NCBI GenBank assembly: GCA_039105265.1
Contig: JAPFFF010000004.1
Coordinates: 6,925,501 to 6,989,500, forward strand
Origin: Tritrichomonas musculus
Taxonomy: Eukaryota > Parabasalia > Tritrichomonadida > Tritrichomonadidae
DNA: 64,000 nt
Reading direction: 5' to 3'
Position numbers and translations under genes: made by a program. Under the pieces are notes generated by a model. That model was not told the origin of the DNA, made no database searches, and was given only the letters and a program-made list of their open reading frames with translations. Positions 9,402-21,800 of the stretch are shown here, in pieces (within the stretch, counting starts at the first letter, position 1; every line of letters starts with the position of its first letter).

Positions 9402-11216
9402 TTAATCAATTTCATGCTCACTTGATTCTTTATCTTTCTTTTTCTTTATAACAAAGAAATAAATAAGAATTACAACAATTGCAATTACAACTACAATTCC
9501 AACCACAATACCAGCAATTGCTCCACCATTTAATCTTTTACCTTTGTCATCTTGTTTATTATCGTTAACAAATGCATACAAGCGTTTCATGTTTTTATTA
9601 TTATCATTTAGATTTTCACATTTAGCATCATTGAATTTTGAATTGAATGGGCCTTTTCTAAATGAATTCGCCCATTCATCACAATTAAAACCAGAGCTCT
9701 CAGATTCAGCTATTAAAATACGATCAATACCATCGAGATATACAAAACCACGTGCATTAAAAAAGATACTTTTAGGAATACTCTTCAAATCACCAGAAAT
9801 TAAAGCATTTGCAGCAGTATTAAACAATTCTTCATTGTAAGGCAAGTCAATGATTGAATCTGAAATATCAACATTTCCAACAAAGTTCATACTAGATAAA
9901 GGACCTAATACGACACTTTTAATTGCTGCATTATTGATCGTTCCTACTGAATGAGGTTGAACTTTAATTTTTTCAATTTCAACATTAATATTATTATTAT
10001 TTGTTTGAATATTCATTGCATTTTCACCAGAGAAATCTATTTCATCGATTTTAACAGGAACATTTGGAATAAGAATAAAGTTTTTCGATTGTGGTGAAAT
10101 CTGGTTGAGATATATTTTTTCATTTTTATTACTTTCTAAAGTGATTCTTCCTTTGGCTTTTGCAATTGATGGTCTTGTTTGCTCATCAAGTGTAATTGTA
10201 ATTTCGTCTGATTTAGGAACAATTTCAACTTGCTGATTACTTGATTCAGTGAGAGAATGAATGCTGATCTCTTTCATTTGTTCTGACAAAATTAAAGAGA
10301 TTTTTTTGTTTGAGTTTGAGTCAAGTTCAACATTTTTGATTTGTTCTGGTACATGGACATCATAAATGACGTCTTCTTTAAAGCTGTCTTTGCTCATGTC
10401 AATTGTAACTTTATCACCATCAACATCAAATTCATTTATGTCAACTTCTTCGGTTTTCATTGGAGGTTTTGTTGGTGGTGACAAAGGTGTTCTTGTTGAC
10501 AATTCATTTGAATAATGTTCCGATGTTTGATCTGATTGATCATCATTTGATTGATCTAGTGGATAATTAGGAGATTTGTCAAATGATTGATCATATGACA
10601 GATCAGATTTAAAATCTGATGATTGATCAGATTGTAAACTTGAAGATTGATCAGATTGCAAATTTGATGATTCATCAGATTGTAAACTTGAAGATTGATC
10701 AGATTGAAAATCTGATGATTCATCAGATTGTATACTTGATGATTCATCAGATTGTATACTTGATGATTGATCAGATTGTATATTTGATGATTCATCAGAT
10801 TGTATACTTGATGATTGGTCAGATTGAAAATCGGATGATTGTTCATCTTTTTTTTCTAAAGAAAAAGTGACTGTAACACTCCCATCGCCAAGGATCTTTT
10901 TGAGATCATCTTGTGTGACATCTTGAATTTTTCCAATTCGTGTAAAAGTATAAGTATTTGTGTTGTAGTATAGACAAAGGTTGCTTCCCAAATATAAAAT
11001 AATGTCACCAGGTTCAGTTGTGATTCGAACATCATTTCTTGGAAGGGTTGTTCCAATTGGTCCTACTTTTTCAAAGTTTCCATAATCATTCATCTCAATT
11101 GTGAGTGGTTTCTGATTTAACAGTTCTTTTAATGCATCAGTTGACGTATTATTGACTAAAATTGATTTCAAAACTGTTGATCCAATAGTGAGTAACATCA
11201 CATTCGATAAAATCAT
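9402..11216 (-). CDS. Type I membrane protein with Ser/Asp/Gln repeats
   Basis: From the first in-frame ATG (complement of 11214-11216) the product is 604 residues. It starts with a hydrophobic leader (MILSNVMLLTIGSTVL). A stalk of ten 8-residue units of the type SSxxQSDx covers about residues 125-205. A largely beta-predicted, Lys/Asn-rich ectodomain follows. Near the C-terminus is one clear membrane span, GGAIAGIVVGIVVVIAIVV, then a lysine stop-transfer patch and a short acidic tail. The order is leader, stalk, ectodomain, anchor, so most of the protein should be outside the cell. No enzymatic motif is seen. A role in surface coat or adhesion is inference from architecture only. Confidence 0.82.
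   Translation of the reverse strand: MILSNVMLLTIGSTVLKSILVNNTSTDALKELLNQKPLTIEMNDYGNFEKVGPIGTTLPRNDVRITTEPGDIILYLGSNLCLYYNTNTYTFTRIGKIQDVTQDDLKKILGDGSVTVTFSLEKKDEQSSDFQSDQSSSIQSDESSNIQSDQSSSIQSDESSSIQSDESSDFQSDQSSSLQSDESSNLQSDQSSSLQSDQSSDFKSDLSYDQSFDKSPNYPLDQSNDDQSDQTSEHYSNELSTRTPLSPPTKPPMKTEEVDINEFDVDGDKVTIDMSKDSFKEDVIYDVHVPEQIKNVELDSNSNKKISLILSEQMKEISIHSLTESSNQQVEIVPKSDEITITLDEQTRPSIAKAKGRITLESNKNEKIYLNQISPQSKNFILIPNVPVKIDEIDFSGENAMNIQTNNNNINVEIEKIKVQPHSVGTINNAAIKSVVLGPLSSMNFVGNVDISDSIIDLPYNEELFNTAANALISGDLKSIPKSIFFNARGFVYLDGIDRILIAESESSGFNCDEWANSFRKGPFNSKFNDAKCENLNDNNKNMKRLYAFVNDNKQDDKGKRLNGGAIAGIVVGIVVVIAIVVILIYFFVIKKKKDKESSEHEID
10600..10840 (-). repeat. Ten 24-bp tandem repeats (Ser/Asp/Gln stalk)
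   Basis: About ten 24-bp units encode SSxxQSD plus one residue (variable pair DF, SI, NI, SL or NL; last residue Q or E). Degenerate SxDQS units continue toward the C-terminal side. Edges are approximate. Confidence 0.85.
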
Positions 11217-11493
11217 TTTTTTTATTTTTTTCAATATTTCAATCTTTTAATTCAATTGATACGATTTTTTTTTGAAATTTTTGAATGATCTTTCAAATTG
11301 AGACTGAAGTAAAATCAAGACAAATGATTTTTAGTAAAAAATTAGAAAATACAATGAAATATTTTCAAAGTTATCATATGGTTCGATATGATTAATTATC
11401 ACCTTTCAATTTTTTGATAGAATTTAAAAAAAAAAAAAAAATATAATTTATTATTTGTTTTTTGTAAATTGAAAATGTAATGATTGGAATTAT

Positions 11494-14400
11494 TCAATAT
11501 TTTTTAAATTCATCAATTTCAAAGCCCCTATAAAACAACTCATTAATATCATTCAATTTGTGATGAATTTCTTGTTTTGGCTTTGGTTTTTCGATGTTTA
11601 TTCTGCCGAATAATATGTTATATGGACGAGTGTACAAAGAAGAATGCATCATATTAATTATATCTTTAATTTCTTCAATGAAAAATTTCGTAAGTTCTGG
11701 ACTCCTAACAACAAAATCAAACAATTCACCAGGATCTTCAAATGTCTCTATTTTTAACAACTTATCTACTTGCTCAATTTGGACAGTGCTTTCATTTATA
11801 ATTTTTTCGGTAATAATAGCTTGCTGATTCACGAGATTTTTATTTACTTCGCCTTTAATTGGAATCAAGTCAACTTCATCTTTCATTTTTTTTGGTAAAT
11901 AAATAATATTCTGATTCAATTGTAATGGAATTTTCACAAATTTTTCTTTTGCATTGGTTTTGCTAAAATTAAACAAAGGAAAATTGATAATGAAATCTTT
12001 GATATATTTAAAGAATTTTTTGGGATCGTCATTCTGGGCTTGAAAATGAAAACTATAATTTGAATCTCTTTCATCAATTTTAAGCTTTGAGAAGGCTTTA
12101 ATGAAATAATATTTAGCATCTTTAAGATTAGACTGAAGGAAATAATCAACAAGCTTTAAATTTGTCATACAAATAATAAACATCTTTGAAATCTCAAGTC
12201 TTTTGTCTTTATAGTCAACACCATGAAAATTGAATTGAATATCTTCATCTTCTGAAGCTTTAATATAATAATCAATTGCATCTTTAATCTTGTTTTCTTT
12301 TTCTCTCAAAAAGCCAAGGTTGTATTCAGCAAGTGCAAAATGATGCTCACTTGAACGTTGATACATATGTTCTGCATATTCATTATTCCCCAAAAAAAAT
12401 TGATGCATTAATCCCAAATTGTTTTGGCCAAAAGGAAATTCAGCAAAAGCTGCTTCTTTCAAGTAATTACATGCTTTTTCAATATCTTCGAAATCAGTTA
12501 TGTAAATCAGACCAAGATCATTATACGAATGATAGCAATATTCGTTATTGACCAATATATATTGTTGAAAATCTTTATTATTTGAATCATTATATATAAT
12601 TCTATTATTTTTAACAGCAATGCATTTCAAAAAATATTGAATGGCTTTAGAATTGTCAATATGGGCAACATCACCAGTTGAATATAATTGGCCCATGTAA
12701 TACAATCCAGTTGAAAAATTCTGCCTTGCAGCCAACAAATAATACGATATTGCCATCATATTATTTTGTTCAACACCTTGTCCGTTTTTAAACATATCTC
12801 CTAAAAATATAAGAGCAAACGTATTACCAAGCTTGGCTGCTTTTTCTAAATAAAGTTTTGCTTGCAAATAGTCCTGCTTGACACCATATCCATTTTCGTA
12901 AATTTCAGCCAAAACGAGATGAGCAAAAGAAACATTATGCTCAGCTGAAATTTCTAAATATTTTTTAGCTGTTGCATAATTTTTTACAACACCTAATCCA
13001 TTGAAATACATAATGCCTAATTCATAGTATGACAAATAATTTTTTTTCTTGGCTGAGATTTCAAAATAATGCCTAGCTTTTGAATAATCTGGCTTAATAT
13101 CATAACCATTCTTAAATAGGATGCCTAAATTATATGCTGCCTCAGGATCATCATAAATATTAACTGCTTTATTGTAGCATTCGATTGCTTTTTGAAAATT
13201 CGTTTTTCCATTATTTCTATCTTTATATAGATCTCCCAAACTACGGTAAGCCTTTGGGTTCCCAAATTTTATTGAATCTTCATAATATTTTATTGCTCTG
13301 GTGAGATTTCTTTCAACACCTTTCGAAAAACGGTACATATCGCCCAAATACATGAAAGCATAAGAATCAAGTTGTTCAGCAGCTTTTTCATAATAAAGTT
13401 TGGCACGTTGATAATCGACAGCACATCCAACTCCATTATAATAAATATTTCCTAATGCTATATATCCATCTGAATTACCTATTTTTATCGCCATGTTATA
13501 GTATTTTATTGCAATGTCTGTGTTTTGTTGGACGCCAATTCCTTTCAAATAAAAATTACCCAAATGAATTAGAACATCGGGTTTCTCATAACCTGCAGCC
13601 GATTCATAATGCTTGATGGCTTTTAAATAGTCTTGTTTAACTCCTATTCCATACTCATAGCAAATTCCTAGATTTCGATGGGCATCACAATTATTTCCAT
13701 TTGCAGACGACATAAAATACTGAAATGCTAAAGAAGTATCTGGTTCAGTGCCAAGTCCTTTCATATAAATAATTCCTAAATTATTTTGGGCTTCATAGTT
13801 GTTTTCTTTTGCTGCAATCTCAAAACAGACTTTTGCTTTAAAATAATCCTGATGAACAAGTTTTCCTTGATAAAAAAAATTCCCTAAGTCAAAAAATATG
13901 TCCTTTTGCATTGATGACTTATTAATATGATTGAATTGAAACCATAACATATTTCCATATGTTTCTTTTAAATATTCTTGATCAACTGACTTGTTTATGA
14001 CAATATTATAAAAATACAAGAATATTCCAGGAATTGCGCCATTTAAAATACTATTTAAGCCATTTTTATGTAAATGAATTGATTCGATTTCATTTTCGAT
14101 AATTTTTTTAATTACTTCGTTATTTGGTCTTTTATATGGATCAAATTGAACACATTTCTCAAATAATTTTTGTATCCATTTAGAAGCATTTTCAATTGGA
14201 AGAATTTTATCATCCTCTTTCTTTAAACTTCCGAATATTTTTGTATTTTTTCTCATATCTTTTTTCTCATATAAATAATAAATAATCAAGCCAAATGAAT
14301 AAATATCTGTTTTGTTTGATATTAATTTTCCACGATCTTGTTCTGGTGATGAATAGAGTAGTGAACCAATATCTGATGTTATCTCTTCATCATTATTTTC

Positions 14401-15624
14401 CTCTTTCAGTTCAATTTGTTCACGAACAGTCTCAAAATCATATAAATAAAGAATAAAGTTGTGATCAATGAGAATATTAGATGGCTTAATATCACGATGT
14501 ATAAGTGAATTTGAATGCATATAATCAATTGCTTCAAAAATATTCTTTATAGCAAGCAATGAATAAGTTTTATCGATCTTTTCTTGCTTTTCTAAATATT
14601 CATTAAGTGATCTGTTGCTCATAAATTCATAGATAAAACCAATTACTTTATCGTCTTTTTTCAAAAAGCCATAAAAAGGAACTATAAACTTGTGTGAAAA
14701 ATTAGAACAAAAATGAACCTCATGATTGAATTCTTTTGATCCTATTTCAGAAGGTTCAATTTTTTTCATTGAAAAAAGATGCAAACTTTGAAGATGAATC
14801 ACCAATAGGATTTTAAAAGATTTATTTGTTTTGCTTATGCTTCTTAAAACAACGAAATCTTTTTCTCGAAATTCATATATTTTCCTTGTATTATATGCTT
14901 TCTTGTAATCTGTAATGCTGTCATCCAAGTCAATCAATTTATCACTCATGTTAATATTTTCTTTTTTGTATGAAAACAGAAAATTGCTGAGATTGTTTTT
15001 GACATTTTCTTCTTTTTGAATTGTTTGATCAAAGGTAAAAAATGAACTATCATCAAAGTAATATGTTGGATAATAATTCCTTCTGATTAAATATCCAGCA
15101 ATTGATGTAATTGTACTTCGGATAAATTCGTTATTTGGTCGATCTTTCAGTAGATAAGAGCAAAAATTATGAATCTCTTTTTTTTCTTCTGAAAAATAAT
15201 CTGGGCTTACATCGAAATCAATATTAGTATTTATCATTGCTACTTGTTGTTCGTTGAGCTCATTAATCATTTCAGTAAATTTATTAATATCAAATTGTTT
15301 CAAGATATAGCAATTTTTTTCAAAACAAATAACCATATCACCGATATTTGATGGTAATAAAGAATTTGAATCATTGAGATTACTATTTTTTTTATTATCA
15401 TAAATAGTATTAATGTGATAAGAGAAAAATGATGATTCTTTTAAAAATCTCAAAATATCTTTGATATAATATGAAAAAATACTTTTTAATATATCGTCTT
15501 TGCTTTTTTCTTGATATATAAAAAATTTGAATTTTGAATATAAATTTCGAATTATATCATCATTGATGAGGCCTTCAACAGATTTTTTTGGTATCATTGT
15601 AACTTTCAAAGGTATATCTTTCAT
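11494..15624 (-). CDS. Protein kinase fused to Sel1 repeats
   Basis: The 1,376-residue protein has three parts. An N-terminal region (~1-245) of unknown fold is shared in outline with the other Sel1 kinase in this window. A kinase domain lies at ~250-510: the catalytic loop is HRDIKPSN (H376-D378), an SPEQ activation-segment end is present and a late Arg closes the domain. The DFG motif reads DFE, so metal binding may be altered. Residues ~560-1090 are Sel1-type repeats (pattern A-x-x-N-L-G-x-x-Y-x-x-G-x-G-V), which form TPR-like helical scaffolds. A C-terminal tail (~1270-1376) ends NDINELFYRGFEID, a motif also seen in the other Sel1 kinase. Soluble signalling protein with a built-in docking array. 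Start is supported by an initiator-like TCACAAAT just upstream. Confidence 0.9.
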   Translation of the reverse strand: MKDIPLKVTMIPKKSVEGLINDDIIRNLYSKFKFFIYQEKSKDDILKSIFSYYIKDILRFLKESSFFSYHINTIYDNKKNSNLNDSNSLLPSNIGDMVICFEKNCYILKQFDINKFTEMINELNEQQVAMINTNIDFDVSPDYFSEEKKEIHNFCSYLLKDRPNNEFIRSTITSIAGYLIRRNYYPTYYFDDSSFFTFDQTIQKEENVKNNLSNFLFSYKKENINMSDKLIDLDDSITDYKKAYNTRKIYEFREKDFVVLRSISKTNKSFKILLVIHLQSLHLFSMKKIEPSEIGSKEFNHEVHFCSNFSHKFIVPFYGFLKKDDKVIGFIYEFMSNRSLNEYLEKQEKIDKTYSLLAIKNIFEAIDYMHSNSLIHRDIKPSNILIDHNFILYLYDFETVREQIELKEENNDEEITSDIGSLLYSSPEQDRGKLISNKTDIYSFGLIIYYLYEKKDMRKNTKIFGSLKKEDDKILPIENASKWIQKLFEKCVQFDPYKRPNNEVIKKIIENEIESIHLHKNGLNSILNGAIPGIFLYFYNIVINKSVDQEYLKETYGNMLWFQFNHINKSSMQKDIFFDLGNFFYQGKLVHQDYFKAKVCFEIAAKENNYEAQNNLGIIYMKGLGTEPDTSLAFQYFMSSANGNNCDAHRNLGICYEYGIGVKQDYLKAIKHYESAAGYEKPDVLIHLGNFYLKGIGVQQNTDIAIKYYNMAIKIGNSDGYIALGNIYYNGVGCAVDYQRAKLYYEKAAEQLDSYAFMYLGDMYRFSKGVERNLTRAIKYYEDSIKFGNPKAYRSLGDLYKDRNNGKTNFQKAIECYNKAVNIYDDPEAAYNLGILFKNGYDIKPDYSKARHYFEISAKKKNYLSYYELGIMYFNGLGVVKNYATAKKYLEISAEHNVSFAHLVLAEIYENGYGVKQDYLQAKLYLEKAAKLGNTFALIFLGDMFKNGQGVEQNNMMAISYYLLAARQNFSTGLYYMGQLYSTGDVAHIDNSKAIQYFLKCIAVKNNRIIYNDSNNKDFQQYILVNNEYCYHSYNDLGLIYITDFEDIEKACNYLKEAAFAEFPFGQNNLGLMHQFFLGNNEYAEHMYQRSSEHHFALAEYNLGFLREKENKIKDAIDYYIKASEDEDIQFNFHGVDYKDKRLEISKMFIICMTNLKLVDYFLQSNLKDAKYYFIKAFSKLKIDERDSNYSFHFQAQNDDPKKFFKYIKDFIINFPLFNFSKTNAKEKFVKIPLQLNQNIIYLPKKMKDEVDLIPIKGEVNKNLVNQQAIITEKIINESTVQIEQVDKLLKIETFEDPGELFDFVVRSPELTKFFIEEIKDIINMMHSSLYTRPYNILFGRINIEKPKPKQEIHHKLNDINELFYRGFEIDEFKKY

Positions 15625-15626
15625 TG

Positions 15627-15634
15627 ATTTGTGA
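15627..15634 (-). promoter_or_regulatory. Initiator-like element TCACAAAT
   Basis: On the minus strand TCACAAAT lies with its A(+1) 8 bases before the ATG at 15624. It fits the trichomonad Inr consensus TCA-Py-W-W known from T. vaginalis, and the same octamer precedes the second Sel1 kinase. In such AT-rich DNA the motif alone is weak evidence. Confidence 0.45.
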
Positions 15635-15881
15635 AAAATTTGTAATAAATTGCACTCTTATTAATAAAATATTTTGAATGCATTCAATTTGAATGAATAT
15701 TTAAAAATTTTGAGAACTTTATATATACAAATCATTTTAAAGAAATTTATTTATTTATTTAAACCAATTTATTTCTAGAGCAAGTATAGAGATAACAGAG
15801 AGTGATTTCTTTTAACAAAATAAAAATCTATCACTTTTAATGATTAAAAATGAAAATCATATGATATTTATTTATAGTACA

Positions 15882-18800
15882 TCATGCAATTCCAAAACCA
15901 CCAGAAAATTCAAATGATTTTCGTAGAATTTTTGCAAGTTCTTCTTCAGATTCAAAGAAAGGAATTGATATTGTAAAGAAGCAAGTGTGAGATGTCGGAA
16001 GTTTTTTCTCAACAGATTCTTTTTGATCCTTTGATAAAATGTTCACAACGAGAGGTCTCTCCCACTTCATTCCAGCAGGCGGAAGTCCGAGATTTCCAGA
16101 AGCAAACTTAATGAATTGCATTCTTTCGTCTACAGAAAATGATTCCATCACGTTCCAAAACATTTCTTTCATCTTTTTGACGTACTCGACGTTTTTGTCT
16201 GGATCGTTGACATTCACGACGAAGTGAATTTTCATCTGTTCGACTTTGCATTCTGTTTCTCCGCAGACGAGAAGTTTAAGTTCGTCTGGATGAAGGATGC
16301 AAATAATGTTTTTATTACCTGTTATGATTTCGAACCCTTTTTTCAAGTCTGCCAACTGTTCATCAAATTCATGAATACGAAACTTCTTTGCAGATTCAAT
16401 GAAATCATTCAAATTTTCTTTAGTGACACTTTTTGATGATCCGGAAGAAACAAGTTCAACATTCTTATCAAAAGAATCAGTTATTTCAAAAGAATAACTG
16501 AAAAGAGACTTGAAATCATCATCATTCATTGATGAAAATGAATCCGAATTCAATAAAGATTCTGCTTTTTTAATGAGTTTTTCAAAAGATTTGTCAATTT
16601 CATAGATGCTTTCAATTGACACCGTTTCATTTATCAAATATTCCCAGATGAAAGAAGCAAGCCTTATTGGCTGTGGCAGCTTTGAAACAATGCAAATTCC
16701 TATCAATGCACCAGCGTAAATAAATCTTGATTTGAACAATTGTGAATGTTTTTTGTCAGCAAAAATATCATTGAAATTCTTGTTTGGAATCATGTCTTCT
16801 TTATTTGTGTCTGTTAAATCATGCAGCTTGTTTGGATTGATTGTAAAGACACCAATATGAGAATTCATTAATTCAACGAACAAACTGGAGAAAAGTTCTC
16901 TTCCTGGGCCACCAAAATCAACTCCATGTTCATCAACACAAGTGACAGTGAAAGGATTTTGGCCACCGACAACCAAGAGAGGAAGTCTTTTCAATTCAAC
17001 AGCCATCATGAACTGAAGGAACAAAGGACGCTCATGAACATTCTTTAATGAATTGTTACCATTATTATTATTATTGTTAATTTTTTCCATGAAATTTTGC
17101 TGTTCAAAACGATTAAATTTAATGTTGATGATTGGATGAGATCTTGCTGAATTCCTGAATAAATGACTGATAATTTTGAGCTTAAATTCAGTCTTCATTA
17201 AGAATGTAGGACGAATAACTTGTGTCATGTAAAAACTGAATGGCTTGTTATTCAATGTGGATTTGATATTCCATCGCGAAGATTGGTTTTGAAGGAAAAG
17301 ATCACGACTCGAATAGTAATCAATCATGATTTTCTTAAAAAGTTTCGTGAAAAAGAAGAAGATCGATAAACGAAGCATCAATGCACTCTGATCTTCGTCT
17401 TTTATTTCTTGTTGAAAATCGGATGGAAGAGCTTTGGCTATCTTACGTAGATCATATAATTTAAAGTCGCTTTTCTTCACTCTTTCTTCTACTCTGTGGT
17501 TGGCACGATTCCCGAATTCAAACGAAAAGCCAAAGCTCGAAAAAGGAGGCGGCGGTGGAGGTAGAAGAGGTGGAGGATGTGGCCTGAGGTGAGGTGGGCG
17601 ATTAGGCACATTTCTATGGTGAATGTGAGTGTGATTTCTATGGTGCCTCATTCTGTGGACGACTTGATTATTACCATCATTATTACCATTGCCTCTGTTT
17701 GTATTGTTATCATCTTCATCGTTATTGTCATTTCTTCTATTTGTGCTATTGTTGTTTACTTCTTCATTGTTTGTAACATTGTTGTGAATTACTTCATTTG
17801 CATCATTGTTATTTGCTTCATTATTATTATTTGTCTCAACATTGTTTGCTTCTTCGTTATTTGTATCATTGTTATTTACTTCTTCATTAGTTACTCTTTC
17901 ATTATTTGCTTCATTATTATTATTTGCCTCATCATTGTTTGCTTCTTCATTATCTGCATCATTATTATTATTTGCTTCATTATCATTATTGGCCTCATTA
18001 TTGTTTGCTTCTTCATTATTTGTATCATTGTTATTTACTTCTTCATTAGTTACTCTTTCATTATTTGCTTCATTATTATTATTTGCCTCATCATTGTTTG
18101 CTTCTTCATTATCTGCATGATTATTATTATTTGCTTCATTATTATTGGCCTCATTATTGTTTGCTTCTTCATTATTTGTATCATTGTTATTTACTTCTTC
18201 ATTAGTTACTCTTTCATTATTTGCTTCATTATTATTATTTGCCTCATCATTGTTTGCTTCTTCATTATCTGCATGATTATTATTATTTGCTTCATTATTA
18301 TTGGCCTCATCATTGTTTTCTTCTTCATTATCTGCATGATTATTATTATTTGCTTCATTATTATTATTGGCCTCATCATTGTTTTCTTCTTCATTATCTG
18401 CATGATTATTATTATTGGCCTCATTATTGTTTGTTTCTTCATTGTTTATATCATCATTGTTTACTACTTCATTTGCATCATTGTTGTTTACTTCTTCATT
18501 ATTTGCTCCGTTATTATTGACGTCTTCATTTGTTTCATTATTAATTGCCTCATCATTATTTCTTCTAGTATTATTTAGTCTATTAGTTCTTTCATTGTTG
18601 TCATTGTTAATATTTTCTTCATCACTATCACTGAAGTTGTCATCATTCACGTTATTAGAATTTTTGGCATCCTTCTTCTTTCTTGATCTAAAAATGTAGC
18701 TTGAAAACAAATTATCATACTTTTTAAGTTCAACAAATTTATCAAACATTTCATTAATTTCTTTTTGGTTTTCAACAAAGAACTTCCTTTTTTGTTCATT

Positions 18801-21800
18801 TGATGCCCTAAAATCGACAATAACAGCATCACCGAATTTAAAGTCATGATTCTTACTAATAACAACCTGAAGAGGAAAAGAAACCAGAACACAATCTCCA
18901 TTTGAAGGCAACAAAATTTTATTATTGTCTTTTAATTGATGAATTGAAACCTCAAACAGACTTTTCCTTTGAGGATCAACATTTTCATATATGTTTATGA
19001 AATCATATGAGCAGTACAAATCGCAGTCATTTTTATATGTTTTTGAAATATAAATGGATTGTTTCTTCTTATTATTTTCTATTTCTTTGCTTGAAATGGA
19101 AATGCGAAATTCGCCGAATTTTTGTCTGATGAAATCATGAGCAAACAAAAACATTGGATATGGATGATTATCATCATTATTCAGCAAAAGTGAATAATAA
19201 TACAAGGAATAATACAGACGGAAGTTTTTCTTTGGGTGGATTTTTGATATAGTATTTTTCTGTTGATGTTTTTTATAAATGCCTTCATCTTCATTTTTTT
19301 CAACATCATCTTTCAAATTGAACAATTCGTTGTTAAAAAGAGAATACTCGTCATAAAGATTACCCAATGATTCTTCATCATTTGAAGAGTCTTCGATACT
19401 CTTCATATGAATCAAATGAGAATACAAATTAAAAACTAATTGCGTCTCATTATGTGCTTTAGGAAATTCATCAACACGATAAAGCAAACTTTTTGTTGGT
19501 GTTGATAAAGCACAAAAAGAATCAGCTAAGTTTCTTTGTTTGATCACTTCCATATAATTCTTATTTTTAGACATCATTGCTAATATCAGTGGTTTAATGA
19601 ATGGATAAATGAGTGGATTTTCTTTATGATTTCTTGATAAAAGTAAAAGTTTTTCCAATATTTCATCATGGAAAAATTCTTTGATTTTGTTAAATAGGAA
19701 TTGTGATGAATTTAATACTTGAACAACTTGGAATAAAGTTTGAATGAAGCCAACAGGACTACTTAAAATATCTTCACTTAAATTTTCAGATAATAAAAAC
19801 ACGACAAATTGTAATTTGTAGTTTTTGTTTTCAATGTTATATTTCTTGTATTCCCATTTCATTGATACATGATCGATAGGATTAAAGTACTTAAAATAAG
19901 AAACAATATCTGAAGCAAGTCGAAGCTTTTTCTTACCAAAAATAACAGATGGAAACTCTTCAGGAATTGAAGAAATAAGAATAGGAATGAATCCCAAAAT
20001 ACTGTTCTTTTTCATGTTTTTATCTTTTGCATGAAGAACAAATTTATATGAAAATTCATTAGGCAAAGGCGAAATGCTATCAATTTTATATTGTGATTGA
20101 ACTAACTTATAAAGATATTCTTTTGTAATTTTATCGTTTTTGTCTGTAATGTTGTATAATTCATTTAATAATTTAGACAAAAATAATGGCGAAATAAATC
20201 TTTCTCCTTTCTTCATGAATGCTTTAAATGAATTTGAAAAACATGAAGACAAGCCTGGAATTTTAATGTAATTTTTAACTGGTTCGTCTTCGTTTTCATC
20301 AGGAAAGATGAGATATTGCATGATGTCTTTCTGTGCAAAAAATTGCATTTTAGGTTTAAATTGTGTAATTGTTGGCATTGAATAAGCCAAAGCTTTAATA
20401 ATTACATCAGCTTCAGTTGAATTTATTCCTTCATCTTGGATAAGATTTGATTTGGAATATCTTAAATAATCAACAAGAATAAACACCAAAAATCTTGTCA
20501 TTATTATTGAAATGGCTTTCACGTTATCTTTAATTGTTTTATTTTTAATGTAACTTTTGATTGAATTCAAATCAGAATGCATCAAAAGATGATCAGGTAA
20601 ATCGCTAATATCAAAAGATGTATTAATGCCAAATTTAGTTTTCAGTTGATTTTCAAGTATATTGAAAAAGTTTGTTTTAATTCCATTTAAGTATCTCAAA
20701 TCAACATCAACGGTTTCTTTTGCTAATTTCATATTGTTATATGATTCAACTTTTACATTAAATACCAAATTATCATTGTTTATTTGATTTATATCTTTGA
20801 TTACTCCAATGTTAGCTCGATGATCAAGAAGATGATGTGGAAATGCATCAACTGTTTCTCTTTCTGATTGATAATTTGGTAACTTGTTAATCAAAACAAA
20901 ATCACCAACCATTGGCCACAATTTAGGGTTTTTGTCTTTAATATGTAACTGAAGAGATGCTTTTATGTCTTTTTCTTCAAAATAACTATCATCAATCTTC
21001 TCAAGATTTAAGAAATCAAATTTGGAATTAGAGTGATCAACAATTGCCACATTTTGATTGATTTCTAGTTCAATTTCATCATGATCAATCAAAATAATAG
21101 GCGTGTATGTCTTTGGTAAATGATGTGAGATACGATATGGCGTTATTTGGCCATTCAATGTTAAATACAAGAATTCCGAAGTGTAATAACAACCAAGAAC
21201 ATCACCTTCTTTAATTTGGAAATTATCTTCTTTCATTATTTCATCAGCAATATAAATCAACTCTTTTGCCAAATATGGCGATTTTCTGCTGAAAACATCT
21301 GTGTATCTTGCACTTCCAAATCCAATAGAATGGTAATAATTAGTTCTTTCCGAGTCAACGAAACCAATGAAAATATTTTTATATTCAACTTTCTTTATTT
21401 TAATTTCAAAATAGGTTTCATAATTGGGCTTGAATGGTCGGCTACATATGAAGACACTTGAACGATTTGGATCTGATTTAATGTAATCTTTTTCATCATA
21501 AATTAGCTCGCCGAAGTTTAATTTCATGAAATGAAATTCACCATTTGAGTCAATGTCATAATTTTTATTGATTTCACTTTCATTATAAAGAGGACTATGA
21601 ATAGCTTTCTCCAAATAATGCGATAAAAATATAATCATATTCTCATCTGATGGAATACTTTGAGCAGCAAAATTAAATAACGATAAAGAACGTCCAATAA
21701 TGTCATTATCAAAAAGCAGACATGCATTGTTTTTGTTCTGCATTAAAATTGGTAAAAATGAATAAAATGAAGCAATCAAAACGTTTTCATTTATTTCTTT

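Noticed and set aside
17577-18578. 333-codon open frame on the plus strand, rich in Ile, Val and Cys
   Set aside because: It lies exactly opposite the Asn/Glu-rich repeat of the HECT ligase gene; the reverse complement of AAT/AAC/GAA repeats gives Ile/Val/Phe codons without stops. The HECT frame is far longer and has real motifs.
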